Shown: positions 43,201 through 50,859, counted from the first letter of the stretch. The stretch: DNA of 64,000 nt from Myxococcales bacterium (GCA_020633335.1 JACKDU010000010.1:186001-250000); one strand, 5' to 3'. Notes: generated from the letters alone by a model not told the origin. A program made the numbers and translations.

Positions 43201-44106
43201 CGCGCGCTCGCGGCGGCGCGGCGGGCCGGCGACGCCGCGGCCGAGGCCCGGGCGCTCAACGGGATCGGCGACGCCTACTACCTGACCGGCGCCTACCGCT
43301 CGACCCACGGCGCGCTCCATGAGTGCATCGCGATCGCCCAGCGCGAGCAGATGCCCGCGCTGGAGTCGCTCTCCCTGTCGATCAGCGCGGCCAGCCGGGT
43401 CTTCTACGGCGACGTCGTCGGCGCCCACGAGGACGTGCTGCGGGCCGAGGCGCTCGCCGACCAGGCGATGGACGCGAAGGCGCAGGTGCTCGCGGCCTCG
43501 GTCGCCGCCAAGGTCAACCTCTACCTCCTCGACCTCGACGCCAGCGAGCGCGCCGGTCAGCGGGTGCTCGCGCGCTCGCGCCGGGTCGGCACCCTGCGCC
43601 TCGCCCAGTACGCGCTCCTCCGGATCGCCTGGGTCGCCGAGCGGCGGGGGCAGCCCGAGCTGGCGATGCGCCGCCTCGAGGAGGCCTGGACGCTCGCCAG
43701 CGAGGTCGGCAAGCTCTTCCTCGGCTCGGCGCTCCTCGCCGGGATGGCGGTGCTCGATCGTTCGCGGGCCGCGGCCCTCCTCGACGAGGGCGAGGAGCTC
43801 CTGCACCACGAGCCGCGGATCGATCACAACACCCTCTACTTCCACGTCCACGGCGTCCGCGCGGCCTATCAGATCGGCGACGAGGCGCGGCTGCGGCGCT
43901 ACGCCCAGGCGCTCCTCGACGACCAGGGCGAGTCGAGGGAGCTGCGCGGCTTCCATGGCAAGTGCGGGCTCCTCCTCGCCGATCTCCTGGCGGGGCGCAG
44001 CGAGGCGCTCGCCGAGCTGCGGGCGCTCCACGGCTGGGCGCTCGCGCAGAGCCTCCGCTGGGACGCGGCGCTCCTGGACGAGCTCCTCGTCGAGCGCGGC
44101 GCCTGA
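40288..44106 (+). CDS. Ser/Thr kinase - cyclase-like - AAA ATPase - TPR protein
   Basis: The roughly 1272-residue protein starts with a kinase domain (about 18-285: GAGGMGRV, HRDVKPDN near 142, DFGITK, APEQ). A degenerate cyclase-like region follows (about 315-465), with no visible metal-binding Asp pair. Then comes a large ATPase (Walker A GEAGIGKTT near 491, Walker B ALWIDDVHWAD near 610), and TPR-like helices fill the last 500 residues. The layout is common among myxobacterial PknK-like signalling proteins. It is divergent from the FHA activator and could phosphorylate it. The ATG at 40288 is chosen; the in-frame GTG at 40261, 12 nt after a TAACAT box, is a real alternative. Confidence 0.9.
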   Translation: MTTTESVSIREGELIGGRYRPLRVLGAGGMGRVLEAEDLEGGGRVALKVPVQAIGDDPRARARFVREAQAAALLDHPNVVRVLDVVSRDDGAPVMVLELLEGETLAARLGREGRLSPAATADALVPVIEALQQAHRRGLVHRDVKPDNIFLAEVDGALVPKLLDFGITKVLQRSLGSTMSQTITGQIIGTPDYMAPEQLCGEAEIDARVDVWAVGVVLYECLAGVRPFAGANVGQLMRAILLHPPVPLLHRAPELPVELALAVGDALAPVDERPRELTALLDALRPEGGATARSGDEEAERASPAARRGGQRRPISVLIAAPVERGARITDPQRAFRHSQALRERAREIARDLDATLVDPPGPEVALLFGLPSARSSDARRAVAAAERLHAELPAALQIGIACGHLVVGASATGAGAVDLAWAQAEPWQAAVDLARSADAGATALAEPVARACEPLAGAPVGRRRELWRLAGLLDECGERRRGAVILLRGEAGIGKTTLAREVLAEASARGLRSLAAPIFDFGAHPELDVARGLFGELYLEHRGALAQEHRLVLDELLRLPMSEEAQAESRALTPRMRSQLRGAAIRRVLERAAGGERAADRERAAGLALWIDDVHWADPPSLELVVLLLRAVAELPVVLLLTTRPVEAPKDPAWQAALREARPLIVELGPLSDDDALALARRHLHDDALARRCVERSGGNPLFLLSLVRDLEPTGGKVPASVDSVVAARLDRLDPEAVSAVQAASVLGRRFGVDALDHLVVGAHTQLPALIAAELLEADADAYLFRHDLVRDAVYGGLLPEARSALHRRAATWYRERDPLMVARHLDGAHDPEAAAAYLEAARHEQAIQRLPSALALARRGELLAEDEALSVELGLTCGELERRLGMVDDSLATFRALAPRAASEAQRLRAYLGQADALNLSDRHDEALAVLGRASGSTEEPALLAAIHSLRGNILFSCGDSSSCRREHERALAAARRAGDAAAEARALNGIGDAYYLTGAYRSTHGALHECIAIAQREQMPALESLSLSISAASRVFYGDVVGAHEDVLRAEALADQAMDAKAQVLAASVAAKVNLYLLDLDASERAGQRVLARSRRVGTLRLAQYALLRIAWVAERRGQPELAMRRLEEAWTLASEVGKLFLGSALLAGMAVLDRSRAAALLDEGEELLHHEPRIDHNTLYFHVHGVRAAYQIGDEARLRRYAQALLDDQGESRELRGFHGKCGLLLADLLAGRSEALAELRALHGWALAQSLRWDAALLDELLVERGA

Positions 44107-44153
44107 GGGGGGAGTCCTGGACGGATCGCCGCGCCGCCGTCCACACTTGCACG

Positions 44154-45062
44154 ATGGAAATCTCGCAGCTCCGCGCCTTCGTCGCCGTGATCGAGCGCGG
44201 CTCCTTCGCGGCCGCGGCGGCGACGCTCCGGATCTCCCAGGCCACCCTGCGTGCGCGCGTGACGGCCCTCGAGGGGTCGCTGGGGGGCAAGCTGCTGATC
44301 CGCGGCCACCGGGGCACGGAGCCCACCGAGCGCGGGCAGCACTTCCTCGAGAGCGCGCGCGCCCTGTTGCACGAGGCGGACGCGCTGGTGGACTCCGCCC
44401 AGCGGTGGGAGGACGAGCTCGCCGGCGAGCTGCGGGTGCTCGTGCCGGTGGGCCTGCCGCCCGGGCCAGGCGCCCTCCTCGTGTCGGAGATGCACCGGCT
44501 CTTCCCGAAGCTGCGGGTCCGCATCGACTTCTCGCAGAGCCCCGCCGACGCGCCGCCGGCCGACGTCGATCTCATCCTCCACAACGGCCCGGATCTCCCC
44601 GGCGCGGCCTACCGCACCTTCACGATGACGCGCTTCACCGTCGGCCTCCAGGCCAGCCCCTCCTATCTCGAGGCGCGCGGGCGCCCCGAGACGCCAGAGG
44701 CGCTCGTGGGGCACACGCTCCTGGCCTGGAGGCTCTGGGACGAGGTGAGCGACGGCCTGCCGCTCCGCGGCGGCGGCTTCGTCGACGTCCAGCCCGCGTT
44801 CGTCTCCAACCACGGCCAGCTGATCCAGACCCTGGCGAACGCCGGCCACGGCATCGCCCTGATGCCCCACTCGGCGCTCGTCCAGACGATCTTCCCCGAC
44901 ATGGAGCTGGAGCCGGTCCTGCCCGACCAGATCGGCTTCGAGGTCGCGCTCCGCATGCTCATCCCCGAGGCCAAGGCCGGCACCCCGCGTGGGCGGGCCG
45001 CGATCCGCGTGCATCGTGAGCTGACCCAGCGCTTCCTCGGCAGGGTCCCCGAGCCAGACTGA
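44154..45062 (+). CDS. LysR-family transcriptional regulator
   Basis: The 302-residue protein has the N-terminal LysR winged helix (MEISQLRAFVAVIERGSFAAAAATL through TERGQHFLESARALLHEAD). The C-terminal effector-binding fold follows. It lies upstream of, and in the same orientation as, the acyltransferase-hydroxylase-tyrosinase genes, after a 233-bp gap, and is the local candidate regulator. Its codon choice is slightly less extreme than that of the flanking kinase gene. The effector is unknown. Confidence 0.9.
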   Translation: MEISQLRAFVAVIERGSFAAAAATLRISQATLRARVTALEGSLGGKLLIRGHRGTEPTERGQHFLESARALLHEADALVDSAQRWEDELAGELRVLVPVGLPPGPGALLVSEMHRLFPKLRVRIDFSQSPADAPPADVDLILHNGPDLPGAAYRTFTMTRFTVGLQASPSYLEARGRPETPEALVGHTLLAWRLWDEVSDGLPLRGGGFVDVQPAFVSNHGQLIQTLANAGHGIALMPHSALVQTIFPDMELEPVLPDQIGFEVALRMLIPEAKAGTPRGRAAIRVHRELTQRFLGRVPEPD

Positions 45063-45295
45063 GCAGCGCGCAGGATCCTGCGATCCGGTCGCGGGACCTT
45101 GGGCTTCCGCGGGCAGCACCTGGGCCGATAGCCTGCTTCGTGCGCGCTCACGAGGTCCCCGACCTCGCCGGAGCTGACCCGAGGCCGCTCTCCCACGGCG
45201 ACCACTCGGGGGCCTCCGAGACCGCACCGAAGGCCCGAGCCGCTCCCCGCGGGTCGCTCGTCCGGCGCTCGTGCGCGCGCGTCCCAGGAGCTCGA

Positions 45296-45934
45296 ATGCT
45301 GCACCAGATCGTCAGCCACATCGCCCGCCGCTGGCAGCCCGCGAGGCTGGCGACGACCCCCGCCGAGCGCCGCGCGATCGCCCGCCTCCGCTACCAGATC
45401 TACGTCGAGGAGCAGGGCGACGCGCGGCCCGACGCCGACCACCACGCCCGGGTGGTCTGGAGCTCGATCGACGACGAGGCGGGGACCCTGCACTACTACG
45501 CGGGCTCGCCCGAGCGACCGGCGGGCTCGTTGAGGGTGCGGGTGTGGGCCGCGGGCCGCGCCCCCGCGGACGTCCGCGAGCGCTACGGGCTCGCGCGGAT
45601 CCCCGGCGCGGATCGGGTCGCGGGCTGCGACAACACCTTCCTGATGTTCCGACGCAGCCTCCGGGGCACCGCCGCGGTCGCGGCGATGCTGTCGACGGCC
45701 GCGCGCGACGTCGTCGATCGCTTCGGCTGTCACCTGGTCTTTGCGACCTGCTCACCTGGACAGCTACCGATCTACCAGGCCCGCGGCTTCCGCACCTACG
45801 CGTGGGCGATCGCCGACAGGAGCTTCGGGCTCCAGGTGCCGATCGTCGGCGCGACCTTCGACCTCGATCACCTGAAGCGCGTCGGCAGCCACCTCTGGCG
45901 CGCCTGGGCGCGACACCTGAGGCGTGAGGAGTAG
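45296..45934 (+). CDS. GNAT-fold N-acyl amino acid synthase-like enzyme
   Basis: The ATG at 45296 has a strong AGGAG 5 nt upstream and gives 212 residues. The segment RLRYQIYVEEQG, then a region with GSLRVRVW and a C-terminal YQARGFRTY motif, match the FeeM/autoinducer-synthase branch of GNAT enzymes. These join a fatty-acyl group, usually from acyl-ACP, to an amino acid such as tyrosine. A longer frame starts at GTG 45140, 5 nt after a TAGCCT box, and may simply mark the transcript start. The stop lies 4 nt from the start of the downstream hydroxylase, so the two are coupled. Confidence 0.78.
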   Translation: MLHQIVSHIARRWQPARLATTPAERRAIARLRYQIYVEEQGDARPDADHHARVVWSSIDDEAGTLHYYAGSPERPAGSLRVRVWAAGRAPADVRERYGLARIPGADRVAGCDNTFLMFRRSLRGTAAVAAMLSTAARDVVDRFGCHLVFATCSPGQLPIYQARGFRTYAWAIADRSFGLQVPIVGATFDLDHLKRVGSHLWRAWARHLRREE

Positions 45935-45938
45935 AACG

Positions 45939-46781
45939 ATGGAAGCCACGCAGCGATCCACGAACGAGTCTGGCACCGAACACTTTGGCCTCGACCCGGA
46001 GCTCATGCGAGCGCTCCGGCGCGAGCAGGCGGAGCGCTGGCGCGAGGCCCTCTACGCCGAGCTCGGCGTTCGCAACCTCGAGCGTGTCGAGGGCATGCTC
46101 GACATCCTGGCGATGACGCGCGCCCAGCCGGAGCCGCTCCCGTGGCAGCAGATGTTCCGCGAGTGGATGGTGCCCGGCCTCGACAACCGACCCTGGCGCG
46201 ACGACCGGCCCGCCTGGCGCGAGCGCCTGGAGGCCGCCTGGCCCGCGATCCGCCGCGAGGCGCTGGCGCTGATGGAGGCCTCGGAGCCCCTCGGCGACTA
46301 CCACTCCCGCAAGTCCGACGTCGCGCTCTCGCAGGTCAAGCACGGCACGTGGCAGGCGTTCTACTTCTACCGCGAGCAGCGCACCTTCGCCGAGGCGGCG
46401 ACCCGCTGCCCGGTCACCGCCGGATGCCTCGCGGAGGTGCCGCTCGGCACCGAGGCGCTCTTCAGCGTCCTCCAGCCGGGGACCGAGCTTCGGGCCCACT
46501 CGGACTACCTCAACTACATCGTGACCGCCCACCTCGGGCTCCTCGTCCCGCCGAGCTGCGCGCTGCGGGTGGCGGACGAGGTCCGCGACCACCGCGAGGG
46601 CCGCTTGATGCTCTTCGAGACCTCCTTCGAGCACGCGGCCTGGAACCGCTCGGCGAGCCCCCGCGTGGTGCTCCTCTTCGACTTCTGGCACCCCGATCTC
46701 AGCGAGGTGGAGCGGCGCGCGCTCCAGTGGCTCCACCCGCGCGCGTTGCAGCTGCTGGCGCAGCTGCGCGGGATCGCCTGA
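45939..46781 (+). CDS. Aspartyl/asparaginyl beta-hydroxylase-family oxygenase
   Basis: The 280-residue protein carries the PF05118-type 2-oxoglutarate/iron core: first iron ligand in RAHSDYLNY, and the second in SFEHAAWNRSASPRVVLLFDFWHPDL with the conserved Asn, Arg and HP. Residues 1-110 are a helical extension. The family hydroxylates aspartyl, asparaginyl or free amino acid/lipid-linked groups. Its GGAG ribosome site overlaps the stop of the acyltransferase gene, which indicates that the two are made together and suggests that the acylated product is its substrate. Confidence 0.85.
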   Translation: MEATQRSTNESGTEHFGLDPELMRALRREQAERWREALYAELGVRNLERVEGMLDILAMTRAQPEPLPWQQMFREWMVPGLDNRPWRDDRPAWRERLEAAWPAIRREALALMEASEPLGDYHSRKSDVALSQVKHGTWQAFYFYREQRTFAEAATRCPVTAGCLAEVPLGTEALFSVLQPGTELRAHSDYLNYIVTAHLGLLVPPSCALRVADEVRDHREGRLMLFETSFEHAAWNRSASPRVVLLFDFWHPDLSEVERRALQWLHPRALQLLAQLRGIA

Positions 46782-46808
46782 GCGCGCGGCTCGACCGCGG
46801 CGCCACGC

Positions 46809-46850
46809 ACAAGCATCAAAGAACATGGTCAAACGACCATCTTGAACGAC
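46809..46850. repeat. 14-bp-period tandem repeat, array C, with embedded inverted repeat
   Basis: Three diverged units with 14-bp period start ACAAGC (46809), ACATGG (46823) and CCATCT (46837). An exact inverted repeat ATGGTC-AAAC-GACCAT lies at 46825-46840. The stretch is AT-rich for this genome and sits 27 bp before the tyrosinase start, so it may be its promoter/operator. Confidence 0.5.
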
Positions 46851-46876
46851 ACGCCCTCAATCACGCAGGAGACGGC

Positions 46877-48253
46877 ATGAAACGGCTCACGATCGGATGT
46901 ATCTCGCTAGTCTCGTCCTCGATGCTCCTCGGAGCGTGCAGCGGGAGAGACGCCGCCGGGCAGGAGGAGGCCGCCAAGGCCAAGGTCGCGGCCGCCAAGG
47001 AGAAGACCGCGGAGAAGGTCGACGCGGCCAAGGAGGAGCTCGCCGCCAAGAAGGAGGGCTTCTACGACTGGGCGAGCGAGAAGACCCACGGCGCCCAGTG
47101 CAAGGTGATGGACAGCATGATCGGCAAGCACGACGGCGTCTTCGGCCCCGGCACCGCCGACGCGCCCCGCTGGGGGATCCCGACGTCGAAGCCGGCGAAG
47201 GCGAGGGTCCGGCGCTCGTGGTCGAAGCTCGACGACGCCGAGAAGAAGAAGATCATCGACGGCTTCGTCGCCCTCAAGCAGGTGACCGTCGGCAGCGGCA
47301 AGCCCGGCGCGGCCCGGGCCGACTACGAGAGCATCTGCGGCCCCGTCGGGCAGCCCGCCTACGAGCGCAACCTCTACGACTACTACGTCGAGGCCCACAT
47401 GAACGCGTTCCTGTCGATGGGGACGCCGATCGAGGGCCACATGCAGATGTCGCACATGGGGCCGCAATTCCTCCCCTGGCACCGCTACCTCCTCCTCCGC
47501 ATCGAGGCCGACCTCGCCGAGGTGACCGGCGACCCCGACTTCGCGCTGCCCTACTGGGACTGGGAGGACTGCCACGCGGACGGCGATCCGAAGAGCTGCG
47601 CGCCGATCTTCGAGCGCGCCTTCCTCGGCACCGGCGGGAGCTGCGACGACGCGCGGCGGGACGTCGAGGGCTACATCAGCGACCAGGGCTTCCGGGTCAA
47701 CATCACGACCCAGGGCAACAACCTCTTCGTCCCGGAGGCGATCGTCTGCAACCAGCCGCGGACGCTGCGGCGCCAGGTCGGCTGCGTCGACCTCGTCCCC
47801 GGGGCGCCGACGCGCGCCGACGTCGACGGGATCTTCGCGCGCCAGACCTACGACGCGCCGCCCTACGACCACTGCAAGACCGAGGAGGACGCCTCGTTCC
47901 GCCAGTACCTCGAGGGCTACGACAACGACTCGACGGTGATGACCTGCGTCGCCGTCGGCTGCAACATGCACAGCGCCGGCCACATCTTCATCGGCGCCGA
48001 CATGTACGAGTCGTCCGGCAGCCCCAACGACCCGATGTTCTTCCTCCACCACGCGCAGGTCGATCGCCTCTGGGCCGCGTGGCAGGCGGCCAACGTCGCC
48101 AAGGGCGGCGACGCGGCGGTCGACGCCGGCAACCCCGGCTACCCGGAGACCCACCGCGGCTCGCTCTTCGTCTGGTCCGAGGTCACCGCCACCGATCTCT
48201 TCGACCACGCCGCCCTCGGCTACACCTACGACGACCTGCCGGCGCCGAAGTAG
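46877..48253 (+). CDS. Tyrosinase-family copper oxidase lipoprotein
   Basis: The 458-residue product has lipobox LLGACS (Cys21), then a Lys/Ala/Glu-rich helix to about 65. The tyrosinase domain follows. CuA has histidines in EAHMNAF, MQMSHMGPQFLPWHRYLL; CuB in HSAGHIFIG and the diagnostic DPMFFLHHAQVDRLW. Tyrosinases oxidise phenols to catechols and quinones. Export as a lipoprotein would place this activity at the cell surface, unusual for the family. AGGAGA lies 5 nt before the ATG. It is third in the acyltransferase-hydroxylase cassette but may have its own promoter at the 46809 repeat. Confidence 0.93.
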   Translation: MKRLTIGCISLVSSSMLLGACSGRDAAGQEEAAKAKVAAAKEKTAEKVDAAKEELAAKKEGFYDWASEKTHGAQCKVMDSMIGKHDGVFGPGTADAPRWGIPTSKPAKARVRRSWSKLDDAEKKKIIDGFVALKQVTVGSGKPGAARADYESICGPVGQPAYERNLYDYYVEAHMNAFLSMGTPIEGHMQMSHMGPQFLPWHRYLLLRIEADLAEVTGDPDFALPYWDWEDCHADGDPKSCAPIFERAFLGTGGSCDDARRDVEGYISDQGFRVNITTQGNNLFVPEAIVCNQPRTLRRQVGCVDLVPGAPTRADVDGIFARQTYDAPPYDHCKTEEDASFRQYLEGYDNDSTVMTCVAVGCNMHSAGHIFIGADMYESSGSPNDPMFFLHHAQVDRLWAAWQAANVAKGGDAAVDAGNPGYPETHRGSLFVWSEVTATDLFDHAALGYTYDDLPAPK

Positions 48254-48350
48254 GGCGCGAGCGTCAGCTCGAGATCGCGGGCCGCGGCGACCACGCGCAT
48301 CGCCCCGCGAGGCTGGCGCCCGGGCCCGCGCTGGGCGACGATCCACCGCG

Positions 48351-49331
48351 ATGGATCGCCCGCCCGTGCTCGTCTACCGCGGCCCCGAGCTCGGCGCCTA
48401 CGGCTTCGCCGAGAAGCCGTGGTTCCTGCCGAAGGTGCGCCTCGAGGCCTTCCTCGCGGCCTGCGAGGCCCGCGGCCTCGATCGTCGGGTGCGCTGGCGC
48501 GACGCCCCGCCGGCGGCCGACGCCGCCCTCCACCTCGTCCACCCGCCGGCCCACGTCGCCGAGCTTCGCCGGCGCTGCGCGACCGACGAGGGCGCGCTCG
48601 ATCACGGCGCGACGCCGGCGCGGGCGAGCGTCGAGCGGGCGGCGACCCACGTCGTCGGCGCGGTGATCGACGCGATCGATCGCCTCCTCGCCGGCGAGCA
48701 TCGCCGGGCCTTCGTGCCGATCGCCGGCTTCCACCACGCCCACCCGACCCTCGCGCGCTCCTACTGCCTCTACAACGATCCGGCGATCGCCCTCGCCCAC
48801 CTGCGGGCCCGGGGGATCGGGCCCCGCCTCTATGTGGACACCGATGTCCACTTTGGTGACGGGGTCTACGCCGCCTTCGCCGACGATCCCGAGCTCTGGC
48901 TGGTCGACCTCCACGAGGCCGGCGCGACCCTCTGGCCGCACTCGCCGGCGGTCCCCGGGATCGGCCGCTTCCCCGGCGATCACGAGGACATCGGGGTCGG
49001 CCCCGGGCGCGGCACCAAGCGCTGCCTGCCGCTGCCGGCGGGCGCCGACGATCGCCGCTTCGCCGCCGCCTGGGCCGAGGCCGAGGCGCTCCTCGCCGGC
49101 GCGACCCCGGCCTTCGTCGTCCTCACCGCCGGCATCGACGCCCTCGCGGGTGACCCGATGGCCCACCTCCAGCTCGGCCCCGAGGCCCTGCGCGCGGTCG
49201 TCCGGCGCCTCTGCGCGCTCGCCGATCGCCACGCCGAGGGGCGCCTCCTGGTCCTCGGCGGCGGCGGCTACCTCGCGGAGAACATCGATCGCGGCTGGGG
49301 TGGGATCCTCGAGGAGCTGGTCGAGGCGTGA
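48351..49331 (+). CDS. Histone deacetylase/AcuC-family amidohydrolase
   Basis: The 326-residue protein has the zinc deacetylase core: GFHHAHPTLARSYCLYND for the His-His charge-relay pair, DTDVHFGDGV for the zinc Asp/His ligands, LTAGIDALAGDP for the second zinc Asp, and LGGGGYLAEN near the end. Bacterial members deacetylate acetyl-CoA synthetase, acetylpolyamines or other acyl-amines. The short inverted repeat GTGGACA-CCGA-TGTCCAC at 48834-48851 falls on the zinc-ligand codons, with unusual tat, gat, ttt and ggt codons. Confidence 0.9.
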   Translation: MDRPPVLVYRGPELGAYGFAEKPWFLPKVRLEAFLAACEARGLDRRVRWRDAPPAADAALHLVHPPAHVAELRRRCATDEGALDHGATPARASVERAATHVVGAVIDAIDRLLAGEHRRAFVPIAGFHHAHPTLARSYCLYNDPAIALAHLRARGIGPRLYVDTDVHFGDGVYAAFADDPELWLVDLHEAGATLWPHSPAVPGIGRFPGDHEDIGVGPGRGTKRCLPLPAGADDRRFAAAWAEAEALLAGATPAFVVLTAGIDALAGDPMAHLQLGPEALRAVVRRLCALADRHAEGRLLVLGGGGYLAENIDRGWGGILEELVEA

Positions 49332-49334
49332 TCT

Positions 49335-49376
49335 ACAAGTCTAAAAAGACATGTCTCGATGAACATGTCTCGATCG
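49335..49376. repeat. 14-bp-period tandem repeat, array B
   Basis: Three units start ACAAGT (49335), ACATGT (49349) and ACATGT (49363). The last two share ACATGTCTCGAT exactly. It lies between the convergent HDAC-like and ATP-grasp genes. Confidence 0.7.
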
Positions 49377-49392
49377 ACACCAGGGCCGGCGC

Positions 49393-50145
49393 TCAGCTCA
49401 CCTCCACGCCGCAGGCCGCGGCGATCACCGCGAGCGCCCCGGCGGCGTCGCAGCCGTAGAGCCCGGAGCCGAAGGCCGGGTTGAGCTCGACCGCCGCCCA
49501 GCCGCGACCGGCGATCCGACCGACGTCGAGGACCACCGCCCGCGGGAGCTCGACCGCCGGATCGGCGAGGAGCCCCCCGGCGAAGGCGAGCGCCTCCGCC
49601 CGCTCCGCGTCGCTCCACGGCCAGCTCCCGTCCTCCGCCCGGGCGATCTGGCCGCCGTCGCGGGCGTAGATCGACGCGGCCTTGATCGCCCGATCGACGA
49701 CGAAGAGGCGGACCTCGAGCTCCCAGAGGACCGGCTCGGCGACCAGAGTCAGCGTCGCCTCGTCGACCCCGGGGTAGCGCGGGAGCTCGGCCCCGCCGCC
49801 GGGATAGACCTGGGCCGGGAAGCACTTGTCGTCCGCCGGCTTGATGAAGCGCGGCCCCGGCACCGCCCGCGCCTCGCCGAGGGTGAGGCACTCGACCGCG
49901 CGCCTGCGGTAGCGCTCCGGGAGGCGGGCGAGCCAGTCGAGCGGCGGCTCCACGAGCGCGACGCCGAGCGCCTCGGCGACCGCGAGGACGAAGAGCGGCT
50001 CGCCGTAGATCGCCACCGGCGGCGTCGCCTCGCCCTCCGGGCGCCAACGCTGGAGGCGCACGACCTCCCAGCCGGCGGCGAGCGCAGCCTCGCGGAGGCG
50101 ACTGGTGTCCTCGAGGATCCGGGGCGAGAGGAGGAGCGTCGGCAC
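49393..50145 (-). CDS. ATP-grasp-fold protein (DUF4343-like)
   Basis: The likely start is the GTG at 50143-50145 (250 residues). A perfect TATACT -10-like box ends 7 nt upstream, and the upstream part of the longer frame has no coding character. The protein resembles RimK-like/DUF4343 ATP-grasp enzymes: PRFIKPADDKCFPAQVYPGG for the ATP-binding lysine, a WELEVRLFVV strand, and the metal site VVLDVGRIAGRGWAAVELNPAFGSG with the Glu and Asn. Such enzymes ligate carboxylates to amines. The substrate is unknown. Confidence 0.82.
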   Translation of the reverse strand: MPTLLLSPRILEDTSRLREAALAAGWEVVRLQRWRPEGEATPPVAIYGEPLFVLAVAEALGVALVEPPLDWLARLPERYRRRAVECLTLGEARAVPGPRFIKPADDKCFPAQVYPGGGAELPRYPGVDEATLTLVAEPVLWELEVRLFVVDRAIKAASIYARDGGQIARAEDGSWPWSDAERAEALAFAGGLLADPAVELPRAVVLDVGRIAGRGWAAVELNPAFGSGLYGCDAAGALAVIAAACGVEVS

Positions 50146-50152
50146 GGCGTGG

Positions 50153-50158
50153 AGTATA
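50153..50158 (-). promoter_or_regulatory. -10-like TATACT before the ATP-grasp gene
   Basis: Minus-strand TATACT ends 7 nt before the GTG, the closest match to the bacterial -10 consensus among these boxes. Confidence 0.5.
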
Positions 50159-50241
50159 GGCGGCGCGCGCTCGCCACGGACCCGGGCGGCGCGCTCGCGC
50201 CCCGCCTTGCCCTCGCCCCCCCAAGCCGCGATCATCCGGCC

Positions 50242-50859
50242 GTGCACCCGCTCCTCACCCCGGCCGGACGCGCGGCGATCGAGGAGGCGACCGCGGCGAT
50301 CGAGGAGCGCACCTCGGCCGAGGTGATGGTCGCGGTGCGTCGACGCTCGGGGCTCTACCACGCGGCGGCGATCGTCCTCGGGATCATCGCCGCGGTCGTC
50401 ACCCAGGCCCTCCTGCTCTACTCCGAGCCCGAGTTCCCGCTCCCGCTCTTCATCGTCGGCCCCCTCTGCGCCGGCGGCTTCGCGTCGCTCCTCGGCCGGG
50501 TGCCGGCGATCGAGCGCCTCCTCTCCCGCGGCCTGCGGCGGCACACCGTCCGCCAGGCGGCCGAGGCCGCCTTCACCCGCCTCGGCGCCGGCCACACGCG
50601 CGCGCACACTGGCGTCGTCGTCTACCTCTCGCTCGCCGAGCGGATGGTCGAGGTGGTCGCCGACTCCGGCGTGCTCCGCCAGCGGCCGCTCGAGGCCTGG
50701 GACGACGCCTGCGCGGCCCTCGACCGGGCGCTGGCCGGCGACGGCCGGCCGGAGGCGCTCACCCGCGCCCTCGCGGGCCTCGGCGACGTCCTCGCGCTCG
50801 CCCTCCCCTGGCGCGACGACGACGTCGACGAGCTCCCCAACCTGGCGGTGGAGCCGTGA
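50242..50859 (+). CDS. TPM-domain membrane protein
   Basis: The 205-residue product (GTG start) carries a split TPM (TLP18.3/Psb32/MOLO-1) domain. AIEERTSAEVMVAVRR precedes two transmembrane helices near 35-80, and HTGVVVYLSLAERMVEVVAD with a C-terminal helix follows them. The family is linked to envelope or membrane-complex maintenance. It overlaps the next gene by 4 bp (GTGA), so the two proteins likely act as one unit. Confidence 0.82.
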   Translation: MHPLLTPAGRAAIEEATAAIEERTSAEVMVAVRRRSGLYHAAAIVLGIIAAVVTQALLLYSEPEFPLPLFIVGPLCAGGFASLLGRVPAIERLLSRGLRRHTVRQAAEAAFTRLGAGHTRAHTGVVVYLSLAERMVEVVADSGVLRQRPLEAWDDACAALDRALAGDGRPEALTRALAGLGDVLALALPWRDDDVDELPNLAVEP

